Below, one piece after another: positions 1-11,800 of a stretch of DNA of 64,000 nucleotides. This DNA comes from Lingula anatina (lineage: Eukaryota > Brachiopoda > Lingulata > Lingulida > Lingulidae): NCBI RefSeq assembly GCF_001039355.2, contig NW_019775439.1, forward strand, positions 1-64,000. Reading direction: 5' to 3'. Within the stretch, counting starts at the first letter, position 1; each line of letters begins with the position of its first letter. The position numbers and the translations under genes are program-made. The notes under the pieces are model-generated. The model was not told where the DNA came from and made no database searches. It saw only the letters and a list, made by a program, of their open reading frames with translations.

Positions 1-734
1 TGTTCAAAACTTTATAGTTTACTAAAAAACTACATTCATTCAAATATCCATTATAAATTGTTCAGTAAACTTTCCATTTAAAGAAAAGTACTTAGAAACA
101 TAATTATCAAATTTTAAAACAACCAAAAAATTTAAAAAATGACTACATTTTATTCTCACATTATATGTCCCTAAAAGACTTAAACTCCTTCTTAATATTA
201 TCAATTACAGTTAATTCTGTTGAGCAGATTTCAATCTAGTGGCATATTCCATTCAGTTAGACCAGCTAACTTCAAAGAGATGTCCTCATACATTTGTTCC
301 AATAAGTAAGACTGCTTTTTAACTTATTGTTTTTTATGAAAAATGCCTTTTTTAAAACAACGGGGCTCATGGATAATTTGTATCAATTGTGGCTTAGTAG
401 TATGTCCCCAAAATTTATAAACTGAAATCCAGTGAAGTGTTGTCTTTGTAAATTTTTTCTAATTAGTTTTGGTCATGTGAAAGGTTCAAAGTTTAACAGT
501 AATAGGCATATGGAGTTAATTTCAACTTCCAAACTCTTGATTTTGTAGATGGTTGTAATAAACCACATATCTTTTCACAGTCCTATCCTTTGGCTACACC
601 AAGAACATATTTTTGAAGTATATTTTAATATGTACACACATTTTGGCTATCACCACTAACTTGAAGATGTAACAAATTATGTTTTTTTTTTCATGTGAGG
701 TTTTTAGTGTAAAGTTAATGTTTTATTATAGCGG

Positions 735-910
735 TAATAATAATAATAATTTTATTTACATCTCACATTTAAAAATAAATCCCACCCTTCTAAGAGTTAT
801 GAGAAGCTTAAACCTGTGATAGTACATTGAAAATTAATAAAAGTTCTTTAAAATATATTACCTATCAATAAAACACATAAAAAGGATATTCTTTATAAAA
901 CTTTCATCAT
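735..910. repeat. Dispersed repeat, copy 1 (paired with 43590-43745)
   Basis: A run of aataat triplets followed by attttatttacatctcac, then a 'cccaccctNctaag' block and 'tatcaataaaacaca'. The same order of blocks recurs at about 43590-43745. The fixed order and the terminal triplet run resemble the 3' end of a retroposon such as a SINE or LINE in antisense orientation, but no family was identified. Confidence 0.55.
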
Positions 911-1138
911 TCTTCTCCACATCATTGTGTGTACTTTTTTGCTGTATTAAATTGTATTTGATCATTTTCATAAGAAATATAAACTTTCCATAGTCATTAA
1001 AAGCCTAAAAATGTTCTATTTGAATTGTAAGGTTTAAAAGGTCTTCTGTAATACATTTATAGAGCTCACAATTGATTAAAAATTTTATGTAATTGTGCAA
1101 AATTAACACATGGTTAAATAATTGTAGACATCCCTTGG

Positions 1139-1560
1139 ATATGTGTTTGTTTAGTTGGAAACATTTGGCCACATAGTTTGTAATGGACACACCACATGAA
1201 CAATAGGAGTTGCAATTACTGGATTCCTACAGTAGTTATTAGTAAGGAGGTGTGCAAAATAGCCAGATTATTTAAAATATGTTCTGCTGAAGATCACTAG
1301 ATATACTGGTAATAAAGAGTCAGGGTGTTTGTTTACCTAAAGTTACACCATGTGAACAATGCCCAAATGAGTCATTATTACTGGACACTTACTGGAGTTA
1401 GACAATAGTGGGTTTGGTGTGTGCCAAACAACAAGATAATTTGAAGGATGTTCTCGGCCTCTGCTAGAGATTATGCTGATAATTAGGGGATGGTGTGTTT
1501 GTTTACTTGAAAACATCTGGCCTCTTAGTGATTGAGAGTTACACCACTATAGTAACAATA
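1139..1560. repeat. Imperfect tandem repeat, period about 170-180 bp
   Basis: The sequence tgtttgtttac followed by an aaaacat(ct)ggcc block, an acaccaYgtgaacaa block and a ttactgga block recurs at about 1145, 1329 and 1498. The copies are diverged and carry small indels. No coding potential is visible. Confidence 0.5.
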
Positions 1561-2838
1561 ACAATAGTAGTTGCAATTAAAGTGAACACATCAAAACAAG
1601 TTAGTGAATATGTGTGCTGTTAGGAGGTCCAGATGGTGTTATAATTACTGGACGTGTGAAGAAGATGACAATAAAGCTTTAAGTTTAGAACCCTCTCTTT
1701 GAAACCCATAAGGAAGTCTAAGTATTCATTCCCATTCATCTGTCTTGTCTAATTATAAACATCTTTATCATTTAAACGAAATGCTTTTACACCATCTTCA
1801 TTTGAAGAGGGAATTATGAGAAATGACCAAATTAAAACCCTTGTCATTCATAATTACTGATTATAAATTCTTTATTGGGAACTTTATTGTAAAACATGTT
1901 CATAGACTACATGCATGATTTATGATATAGTTTACACACCTACAGAGAAAAAATGAGACTTAATATTCATTATTTTGTTAGGTTTAAGTATCATGGGATA
2001 TGATATTCACTTACTAGCCAAGACAACATTTCCATGTCGTATGATGTCAGCCAACATAAGCCCTACTTAACTGAGCTGTCTCATTCATATTGCTCCTTGA
2101 AATAGGCTTCTCTTTAGCTCCATCTTTTTTACCAAATATCTTTAAATTCTCTAAGTAACTTTGTGTTTTCTATAAATGAGTCTCACAGCATTCAATTTAC
2201 CTGGCCCTCAATTTACCCCCACTTCTAAATATATTAAGGTTAACTCTATCTGGGCATATATCTTGAAAAAAATGGTTAACAGTTAATTTTTTTAATTGAA
2301 ATGAACTTTCGTTCAATAAATAACAGCAAGTATGAAGTACTGAATTTTTTAAAATATTAAAATATCTGTGTCATGTCCTCTCATAAACATTTCTAATTGT
2401 CCTATGATTCTGTCATAGGTTAAAAGAATATATATTTTTCTTTTGGTGCTTGTTGTTTCTGTAAAAAAAAACTTATAGAATAAGGTCCAGAATGAATTTG
2501 GGAGGATATATTGACATTTTTTTTAATCAAATATTTAAATCAATTACACTTTGCTGTTTGATAGGAACATCTTGTACTATAAAACAGTCAGTGCTTTATT
2601 AAAATATATTAATTATCAAGAATTTTTTTTTTACAATTGTGTGAATAAAACAATGAATTATAAATGAGAATTAGAATAAGCATATAGGAAGGAATATTTT
2701 TAAGAGCTGCAAATCAAATCATTTGAATGGCGCCCTGAGCTTATCGTTAAATACTGTGCAAATTTCCTTTTTATGTCCACTTTTCACATGCTATCAGTAA
2801 AACCTAATGAAACAAGTATTTTTTTTTTACTTAACTAG

Positions 2839-5800
2839 TCCCAAACTGATGTGCCAAGTGCCAGTTCAGGCCAAAGAGATGTGCCAAGTTCCAGTAGAGT
2901 AAGCTCACCTGCTGCTCAGGTAAAATAGAATGAGTTATATTTTATAATTTTAGTTTATTGGCAGAATAATTAGAATTTTGGTGCTTCGACAAATAAATCA
3001 TTGATATTCTAGTATAAGGAATTTGAGATAAGTTCTTGTAGTACTGCTATGAAATTTTACTTTAAAATTGCATTTTAATATAATTTAATCATTAATTTTT
3101 CAGTCTGGAAGAGATGTCCCAAGAGTAAGTTCAGGAGTCTCTCCTATTGCTCAGGTAAATGAAATAATTTTAATTAACTGTGGGTTAATTAACAATGAAA
3201 ATTAGTTGCTCAGTACTACTTATAGAAAGTTGAAAAAGATAAAAATAGCATTTAATAGACCAAAATATTGGACAGTATGGTCTTGTTACATTCTTTAGTT
3301 TCATAGAAAAAAAGATAGCATTCTTGCATATGCCAAGGATTAAATAAAGTTGTTTTTTCCTTCAGTCTGGTAGAGATGTTCCAAGTGTCAGTTCAGGCCA
3401 GAGAGATGTTCCAAGTGTCAGTTCAGGCCAGAGAGATGTTCCAAGTGTCAGTTCAGGCCAGAGAGAAGTTCCAAGTGCCAGTCTAGGCCGAAGAGATGTT
3501 CCAAGTTCCAGTTCAGGCTGCAGAGATGTTCCAGATGTCAGTTTAAGTCATAAAGATGCCCCGAGTGTCAGTTCAGAAAGGTCTTATGTTGCTCAGGTAA
3601 AATAGAGTTGTTTATTGGCAAAATAATTTGATGCACAAGGCATGCTACTTATAGGGAGAGGAGAAAGTACTCCATCATCTTATAGGACAAAGTGTTTTAT
3701 GAGATATTCTTGTCACATTGGTCTTAAGTTTAAGTTAAAAGCATTGAATACTTTTTTTCTTTAGTCTGGTCGAGACGTCCCAGGTGTCACTCCAGGAAGC
3801 TCTCAAGTTGCACAGGTAAGTTGGCTCAAGTGTAAATGAGTTCTTATTTAAAGGTAATTATATGGTTAACATTAAGTAGATGATTTAAGAATGATTACAC
3901 CTACTACAGACATGGGAAGAATGTTTGAACAAATAAAAGTCCAAAGGAATGGAATTACAGGAAATCTGCAAGTCCTCTGAATTTTGTGAATGATGGTGTC
4001 TTATTTCCATTATATGTTTCAAATGCTATTTTTCACTTAAACCTTGCATTATCAAAAATAATGTAAGTCTGTTTCAATAGCATTTTTTATATGATAGGCG
4101 GTTTCCTTGCGTGTGCCCTTCAGTGAAATATCAGTTCTCTGCTTTTTTTTTTTTCACAAATTGCAAGCTGAAAAATTTTAAGTAATAAATAAAAAGTTGA
4201 TTCAGGAATGGTGCTCATCATGCTTTTTTGCTTTACTTTGTTTGAAAGGCTGTACAGTTAGCACTAAAATATGGGAAACCTTTATCTCCAAGATTTGGTG
4301 GACGTAGAAGTGGAGCTGCCATACCGAATATCCCATCAAGACGAAAATTATTACAGGTAAGATGAATGACGATTATTTTATACATAGATGGTTTGTTTGA
4401 TATTTGATTTATAACCTTGTTTCTGTCTTCATATTAAATAAATTAGATTTTCAGATGTAACTACATGTATTATTCCTTTAGAAACTTCTAATACTTTGAA
4501 AAGCAAACAACAACTTTCAACCATTTTACTGTCAACTTATTTTCTGCAGATTCCAGAAGAAACAGCATTACAAGAGCAGCCTACAGTGGTAGAGGAACAG
4601 GTAATGCAATTGAGTGCTTGACTTTCTAGAACTTGTGCTATTTAGTGTCTGTTAAGTGTTTTATTATCTCTGTTAATGCAATAATCCCTCTGCCTCAAAA
4701 AATTATGGCAGTTTTATGGACCATGGGAACCATAAATATTATTTTGGTATCCTTATAAAATAAAATGACTTTATAAAGTGATACTGTCTTAGCACAGATA
4801 CTTATGATGTTCTTTAAACACTAAATTTATTATTTGTGTTTTAAATATTATAATTAATAAGAAATACCAATATCATGTACACTGAGAGGAATTAAGAACA
4901 GAAAATCATTTATCATTGTCTATGACAAAATATTGTTTGATTTTGTCAGATGTCTACGTACTTCTGTGCTTTTGTTTAATGTTAAAGCATAAAATATGTT
5001 TTTTACTTCAGTCTGGTAGAGATGTCCCAGGTGTCAGTTCTGGCCGAGATGTCCCCCATGTCAGTTCACAGCCCAGAGATGTCCCAGGTGTCACTTCTAG
5101 CCGAGATGTCCCCCATGTCAGCTCACAGCCTAGAGATGTCCCAGGTGTCAGTTCTGGTCGAGACGTCCCACATGTCAGCTCACAGCCTAGAGATGTCCCA
5201 AGTGTCAGTTCAGGAGTCTCTCGTGTTGCACAGGTAAATTGAATTAAAATAAACTAAGTTTATCAACATTTAAGACGAAGATGATTAGAAGCACAGTGCT
5301 ACTTATTATAGGAGTTTACCTGATTTTCTAGGATACGGTGTTGTAAGATATATTCTTGTAGCATTGCTCTTTCATTTTAGTTTGAAATTATTTTTTCTAT
5401 AGATTATAAGTTTTTTCCTTCAGTCTGGTCGAGATGCCCCAGGTGTCAGCACAGGAAGTTCTTGCATTGCTGAGGTAAATGGAAATAACTAGTTTAAAAT
5501 CAGCCAAGTGGTTTGAAGGTTGAATAGCAAAGTCTTCTTTAGAATCATTCCTCATCCCCTGCTTTTGTAGTTTAAGAATTGTGAGATATCAGGTTAGCAT
5601 TGCTCAAAGCAGTTTACTTTTGAAATATTCTTGAAAATCAGCATAGTTTTAAGAGTTATAGAACATTGTAAACTTTGCATTAAAAAATCACACCGAAGTG
5701 AATTTTTATTTTAGCTTGTGAAAAAGCTTGCATCCATTCCCATGTGGCACTAGCCTTCTTGTAAATCGAATTGTATTTTTAATTTTCATTTTTTTTTTAG

Positions 5801-5866
5801 GATCTGCCTAGAGAAATCCCCCCTTCAGCAGAACCTCCCCTAAGACCCACAATTGAACTTGAAAGA
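2839..5866 (+). CDS. N-terminal exon array encoding RDVPxVSSG repeats
   Basis: Nine phase-0 exons code a low-complexity Ser/Val/Asp/Pro region of about 304 residues. Four exons are exactly 51 nt (3104-3154, 3765-3815, 4550-4600, 5424-5474); three of these follow the pattern SGRDVPxVSxGxSxxAQ/E. Two long exons (3366-3596 and 5012-5233) contain internal ~30 bp minisatellite units of the form RDVPSVSSGQ or RDVPHVSSQP. Exon 4249-4356 is basic (ends PSRRKLLQ) and exon 5801-5866 is proline-rich. All boundaries being phase 0 means exons can be gained, lost or skipped without a frameshift. The region is probably disordered; no known domain was recognised. Confidence 0.75.
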
Positions 5867-8800
5867 GTATGTACTTATTCTATAAGAAAAAAGTTAAAGC
5901 ATTTTTTAACCATAGGAAACATGTGTAGTGTATTTTTCTGGAGTTTTCATCTTATTATTAAGTAACATTAATCAATTTTAAAAGAATTAACTTGGTAACA
6001 ATGGTTATAACTATATAATATACCCTGAATGCAATTTTCCAAATAAGCTTTTGTTAATTTTTTCTTGAGACTGCACATTACTTTTGCTTTCTCTCAAAAT
6101 GTATGAAGATATTTTACATCAACAGGCTCAGACAACAAGCAAGGAGCACTTTCTTCCCAAGTACTGGAAAAACGTTATGGCTGCCAGAGATATGGGGTGG
6201 ATATCTGACAGGTTGTACACATCCACGGGTGTGATCAGAATTGATCAACTAGACTGTTGGCAGCACCCACCACAGCCTCGTCTTCTGTCACCCGGAAATT
6301 ACGGTGCACCTAATCCTGACTCATACTTTTTGCAAAAGATGTTTGTTTGGTCACCGGGGTGAATGATCCAGATCCCACTTAAGTGCAACCGCTGCGGCAG
6401 TACCCAGATAGCATGNTTAGAAGCACAGTGCTACTTATTATAGGAGTTTACCTGATTTTCTAGGATACGGTGTTGTAAGATATATTCTTGTAGCATTGCT
6501 CTTTCATTTTAGTTTGAAATTCTTTTTTCTATAGATTATAAGTTTTTTCCTTCAGTCTGGTCGAGATGCCCCAGGTGTCAGCACAGGAAGTTCTTGCATT
6601 GCTGAGGTAAATGGAAATAACTAGTTTAAAATCAGCCAAGTGGTTTGAAGGTTGAATAGCAAAGTCTTCTTTAGAATCATTCCTCATCCCCTGCTTTTGT
6701 AGTTTAAGAATTGTGAGATATCAGGTTAGCATTGCTCAAAGCAGTTTACTTTTGAAATATTCTTGAAAATCAGCATAGTTTTAAGAGTTATAGAACATTG
6801 TAAACTTTGCATTAAAAAATCACACCTTAGTGAATTTTTATTTTAGCTTGTGAAAAAGCTTGCATCCATTCCCATGTGGCACTAGCCTTCTTGTAAATCG
6901 AATTGTATTTTTAATTTTAATTTTTTTTTTAGGATCTGCCTAGAGAAATCCTCCCTTCAGCAGAACCTCCCCTAAGACCCACAATTGAACTTGAAAGAGT
7001 ATGTACTTATTCTATAAGAAAAAAGTTAAAGCATTTTTTAACCATAGGAAACATGTGTAGTGTATTTTTCTGGAGTTTTCATCTTATTATTAAGTAACAT
7101 TAATCAATTTTAAAAGAATTAACTTGGTAACAATGGTTATAACTATATAATATACCCTGAATGCAATTTTCCAAATAAGCTTTTGTTAATTTTTTCTTAA
7201 GACTGCACATTACTTTTGCTTTCTCTCAAAATGTATGAAGATATTTTACATCAACAGGCTCAGACAACAAGCAAGGAGCACTTTCTTCCCAAGTACTGGA
7301 AAAACGTTATGGCTGCCAGAGATATGGGGTGGATATCTGACAGGTTGTACACATCCACGGGTGTGATCAGAATTGATCAACTAGACTGTTGGCAGCACCC
7401 ACCACAGCCTCGTCTTCTGTCACCCGGAAATTACGGTGCACCTAATCCTGACTCATACTTTTTGCAAAAGATGTTTGTTTGGTCACCGGGGCGAATGTTC
7501 CAGATCCCACTTAAGTGCAACCGCTGCGGCAGTAGGCTCACCAGAAAGGGCATTTACAACAGGCTGCGAGAAGTGGTTGATGTGGATTGTAAATATTATT
7601 TGATGACTGAGTATTTTGAATGTGTACGGTGTATCCCCCACATGACCACCATGGGGTGGTCAGATGTTATCCTGAGCCAGTTGGATGAAGGGCATCGATT
7701 GATTTTTCCAGCTATTTTGACCCAGAAGCTGGCCATTGACAAAAAGGTTGTCAAACTTCTGAGATCGCGGACCCTGGGAAACAGTTCTAATCAACTACAG
7801 AACACCCTTCAAGAGCTCCACTCTGAAGAATGGATGAGGAAGGCCATCATGTACCTTAGTGACTGCCAGCAGCACATTAGTTTGGCCACAACAGGGATCT
7901 TGCAGTATGCTAGGCCAGCTGCTTATGGTCCTCTTCCACCACCCCCTCAGATGCATGATGCCCGCTGGTTAGTGACCTGTTTGAGGAATGATGCCCTTGA
8001 CAGGATTGAGTATGTAAAGGGGCAGCTGACATCAGTGTTTGGGCGTGTGCTCAAAATGGATTCCACCAAAAAGGTAAAACATCTGTATGCAGTGCTAAAA
8101 TTTATGTCGCAAAAAGTGATACCCTCATTCCCAGATTCTTCCTGTTTAATTTAACTCCTGCATACCTTTTTGTCATAAGGGAACTTTTTTTCACAACATT
8201 TACTTATTGTCATCTTTCAATTTCTTCATCATTACTGAACTGCATATCCCTTATACACAACTATGGATCCTTGATAGAAAATGCAGCTTTGTATCATCTA
8301 CTTATTTCTTCTTAATTTTCTTTTCAGTTGACTAAGAAACTGGCAGGTGCCGCAGAGGGTTCTGCATCTTGGGTAACAAATGTTGCCAATGAGAATGGGG
8401 AAATACTGATTTCAGTGTTTACTTCTGGGGAGGGAGCCAAGTTAGAAAGGATGGCAGCAGGCCTGGTGAAGCGGTATAAGGATGCCAAGCAGCCCCCACC
8501 TGACCTTCTCTATGTTGATAGAGACTGCTGCTCGGCATCAGGAGTACCTAAGTCCTTGAAGGTAAATGTCTGCGTGATTTAAAAATCGGCAAAATGTTAA
8601 TAACACTGTTAAGAAAAGGCCATCATTCAGAATGTGTTTACTGCAATTAACATAATGTTTTAAAAATATATTGTATGTAAATCATTTCAAACATCCTTTT
8701 TAATTGGGTGACTCTTTTGCTCCAAAAATTTATGATATTTTTTGTTTCTAACCAGCTTTTCAGCCCTTGGAAAACAATTGTCAGGCTTGACATCTGGCAT

Positions 8801-11800
8801 TTCATGCGCAGATTTGCAGTTGGGTGCATGACTGACAACCACCCACTGTATGCACCATTTCTAAGAAGCCTCTCAAACTGTATATTTGAGTGGTCAGCAC
8901 AAGACGTGCAGCAGTTGAAATCAGCCAAGAGGAGGGAACTCATCCAGCAGGGGATGAAGAATCCGACTGACTCTGTGGTGGAGAAGTCCATCACAAAAGG
9001 GGAGCTGGCCCTTCATTGCAGGCGGAAGACAAGAGGAGTCAAGGAGACAACAGCCATGATAAGGAACCTCATACAAGAAATGTCAGGGATGACAGATTCC
9101 TGTGGAGTTCCCCTCATTGACAAGGAGAGGATGTTAAGAATCTGGGATACACAGCAGAAACATATTCCTTGCATCCAGGACCCTGAGGGGTATTCCCTGT
9201 ACACCATCACTGGTTCTCTGAGGAAAGGTGGTCAAGATCTGACTACATACAGGTGTGCTCGTGGATCAACTTCCCTGGAGTCTTTTCACCTTCACCAAAA
9301 CAGATTTGTGCCAGGTTTGTCACTTAACACAGAATTATTTTAATTCTTAGTTTTAAAACTTCCTACTATTGTTTTAAAACCACTTTGCTGTATGTATCAG
9401 CAAAATGAGTACTTTGTCAATTGGAGAAGAAACATTAATGGTTGTCCACACTCTTTTAAATGAGTAATTCAAACTAGTAAAAAGACTGATCATTAAAAAG
9501 ACTGACAATGGTATATGATTTATGCTTATTTCTTTTTTAATTATGTGACAGGTACCCGGGCCAGTGATGTCAATATGCAGCTGTATCTGCTAGAAGGGTT
9601 GGCACGCTGGAACATAGATCGTGGCAGAGATGCCTTGGAGGCACCTTCTCCAGTAAGGTGTTATGACACCAAGATGAAACTGACTCTTAATGCCCTTAGC
9701 ACATCAGTGCTAGGTTATGACATCATTAAGGACTTCCAGCCCCCAGCCAAATACACTGGTAAAAAAGTTGTATTTATGATACATTAAACACTATTATTTT
9801 AGTATTTAATGGGAAATCATTGATAAATAAGTGTGGGATATTAATTTGGTTATGAGATAGATTTTAAAAGGGGGTAGTTTAGATGGAGAATTCAAAACAG
9901 GCCGGGTGACATAAGTACCAGAAATGTGAAATTAAATGTTGTTTTCTGTGTCTTCCCAGGTGAACTCATTGGCATTGAGTATCTATTGGGTCAGACCTCA
10001 GTTGGAAAAGAAATGCTGGTAAAGGAAGAGGAGAGAATGGAAGATTTACAGGCGGAAGACCCTCTTTTTGCTGATGATCTTACACTAGTAGACTTACAGG
10101 TATACCCTCGCTATTATATGAATGTGTTTTCTTTTTAACTTGGCCACGTACCTGTTGCAGTTTTTTTGGTTGACTTGCTGATTGATCAATATTGATAAAC
10201 ACTAAATATTAAAAGAAATATTTGCAAGCAAGTCTTTTCATTAAGAAAGACATCTGATTTCTTTACATTCAGTGTACTGGGTGTGGAATTTTAATTATCT
10301 TTTTTTAGGGTCAGTCATTTCTAGGTCTGATTTTTGAAATATTAGCACAAGTTCAGTTGCATAGAGGTTACGTTTAAAATATTTTTGTTAATTTGTTTAA
10401 TATCTTTTCTTTCAGTCAACAAGATTAGATGTCCAGGAAGCAGAAGGAAAGCTCTCAGCTGGCGAAAGACTGGTAACTTACTGGATTTTTTTTTTCTCTC
10501 CTGGAATAATGTATGTTTTATGTTTTAATTTCTAATAAGAGATAATGATTCTTTGTATATTAGTAAAAAATATGATCAAAATTTAAATTAATGTTTAATT
10601 TTCTATCAATTTGAAACAGATATTAATATCATAGTAAGCTGTTTAGCTTGATCACAAAGTGTTCACCTTAAATCCAGTTTCCCATTCCGGAAGAAGAGAC
10701 CCAGTATGAAAAAGAAGAGGAACAACAATCAAGTCTCTTGGTAAAAATACATAAACATAGTTTGTCCATTTAGTTAATAGTTACTTAACTTAAAGAAATG
10801 TTTTGATAAGAATATCTTTTCAAAGTCTTTTGATTTATAATTGCAACATTATGTGGTTCTGTCCCACTAGATAGCATTTGAAATTATATTTAGCTTGATA
10901 ACACAGTGTTTTTTTTAATCCTTCAGTTTCCCATCCCGGAGGAAGAACAGGAAAACCGGTCTAGTCTCTTGGTAAGAATAGATAAATACAACTTCTTTTG
11001 TTAACAGTTACCCAACTAATTTTTTTTGTGAAAAAAAATCTTATCAAGCTGTCTTGGTATATGAAAGCTGCACTAAAAAAATGGTGTTTTCCAACAAATA
11101 GACATTGAAATAATATCAAGATAATTTAGGTCAACAAATGTTTATTTTTTAATCCTTCAGTTTCCCATCCCGGAGGAAGAACAGGAAAGCCGGTCTAGTC
11201 TCCCAGAGGAAGAACAGGAAAGCCCGTCTAGTCTCTTGGTACGAATAGATAATATAACTGTTTTGCTTTGCCTACAGTGCTATCTTTCAATATTCTTTGT
11301 ATATTAATTTGAAACAGTTGTTAGGTTATGCAAATGGAATTAAATGAAATATTATAATAATAATTCACTTCATGACACACAAAATTTTGGTAAAGCATCA
11401 GCAGCTGACATATTGAACTGATGACATCTATGTGTTTTTAGACAGGCATACATGAATACAAGTTGCATACTGTTATGGAGTTAACCTTAGCTTGTTACTA
11501 AACAGTCTTAACAAAATGATTCCTTATCACTTTTGATGATGATGTATAATGATTTATTTTTTCTTTTGATAAAAGTCAAGTGTGGACTGGAGAGGGATTC
11601 CGGGTTGGGACAAGGTGGACAGGCTGACGAATCACCTTCTCAATTTCACAGAGATGTCTCTCACCCCTGACGATGTAATGACGTGCATCATGTTGTATGA
11701 TGACCTGGATGATTATGATAAACAAAGGACTCCTCGGCCATACATAGAGCAACAGTCTGCCCTGTCTGGAAGATTCAAAAAGGGGAAGTCCAAATCCACT

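Larger units (their letters stand above)
1..2838. other. Non-coding flank upstream of the RDVP-repeat gene
   Basis: I see no convincing coding region here; open frames are short and AT-rich. It may hold upstream exons or a promoter of the gene whose first recognised exon starts at 2839, because that exon starts in phase 0 after a splice acceptor and so cannot be the first. The stretch contains a dispersed repeat copy (about 735-910) and a ~175 bp tandem repeat (about 1139-1560), listed separately. Confidence 0.5.

Noticed and set aside
3371-3560. CRISPR-like direct repeats of ~30 bp
   Set aside because: The repeats are contiguous, lack unique spacers and encode the in-frame RDVPSVSSGQ unit within an exon.
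8647-9210. Minus-strand open frames opposite the DDE-like exons
   Set aside because: They are shadows of the well-supported plus-strand exon 8756-9314; no domain and no splice context.
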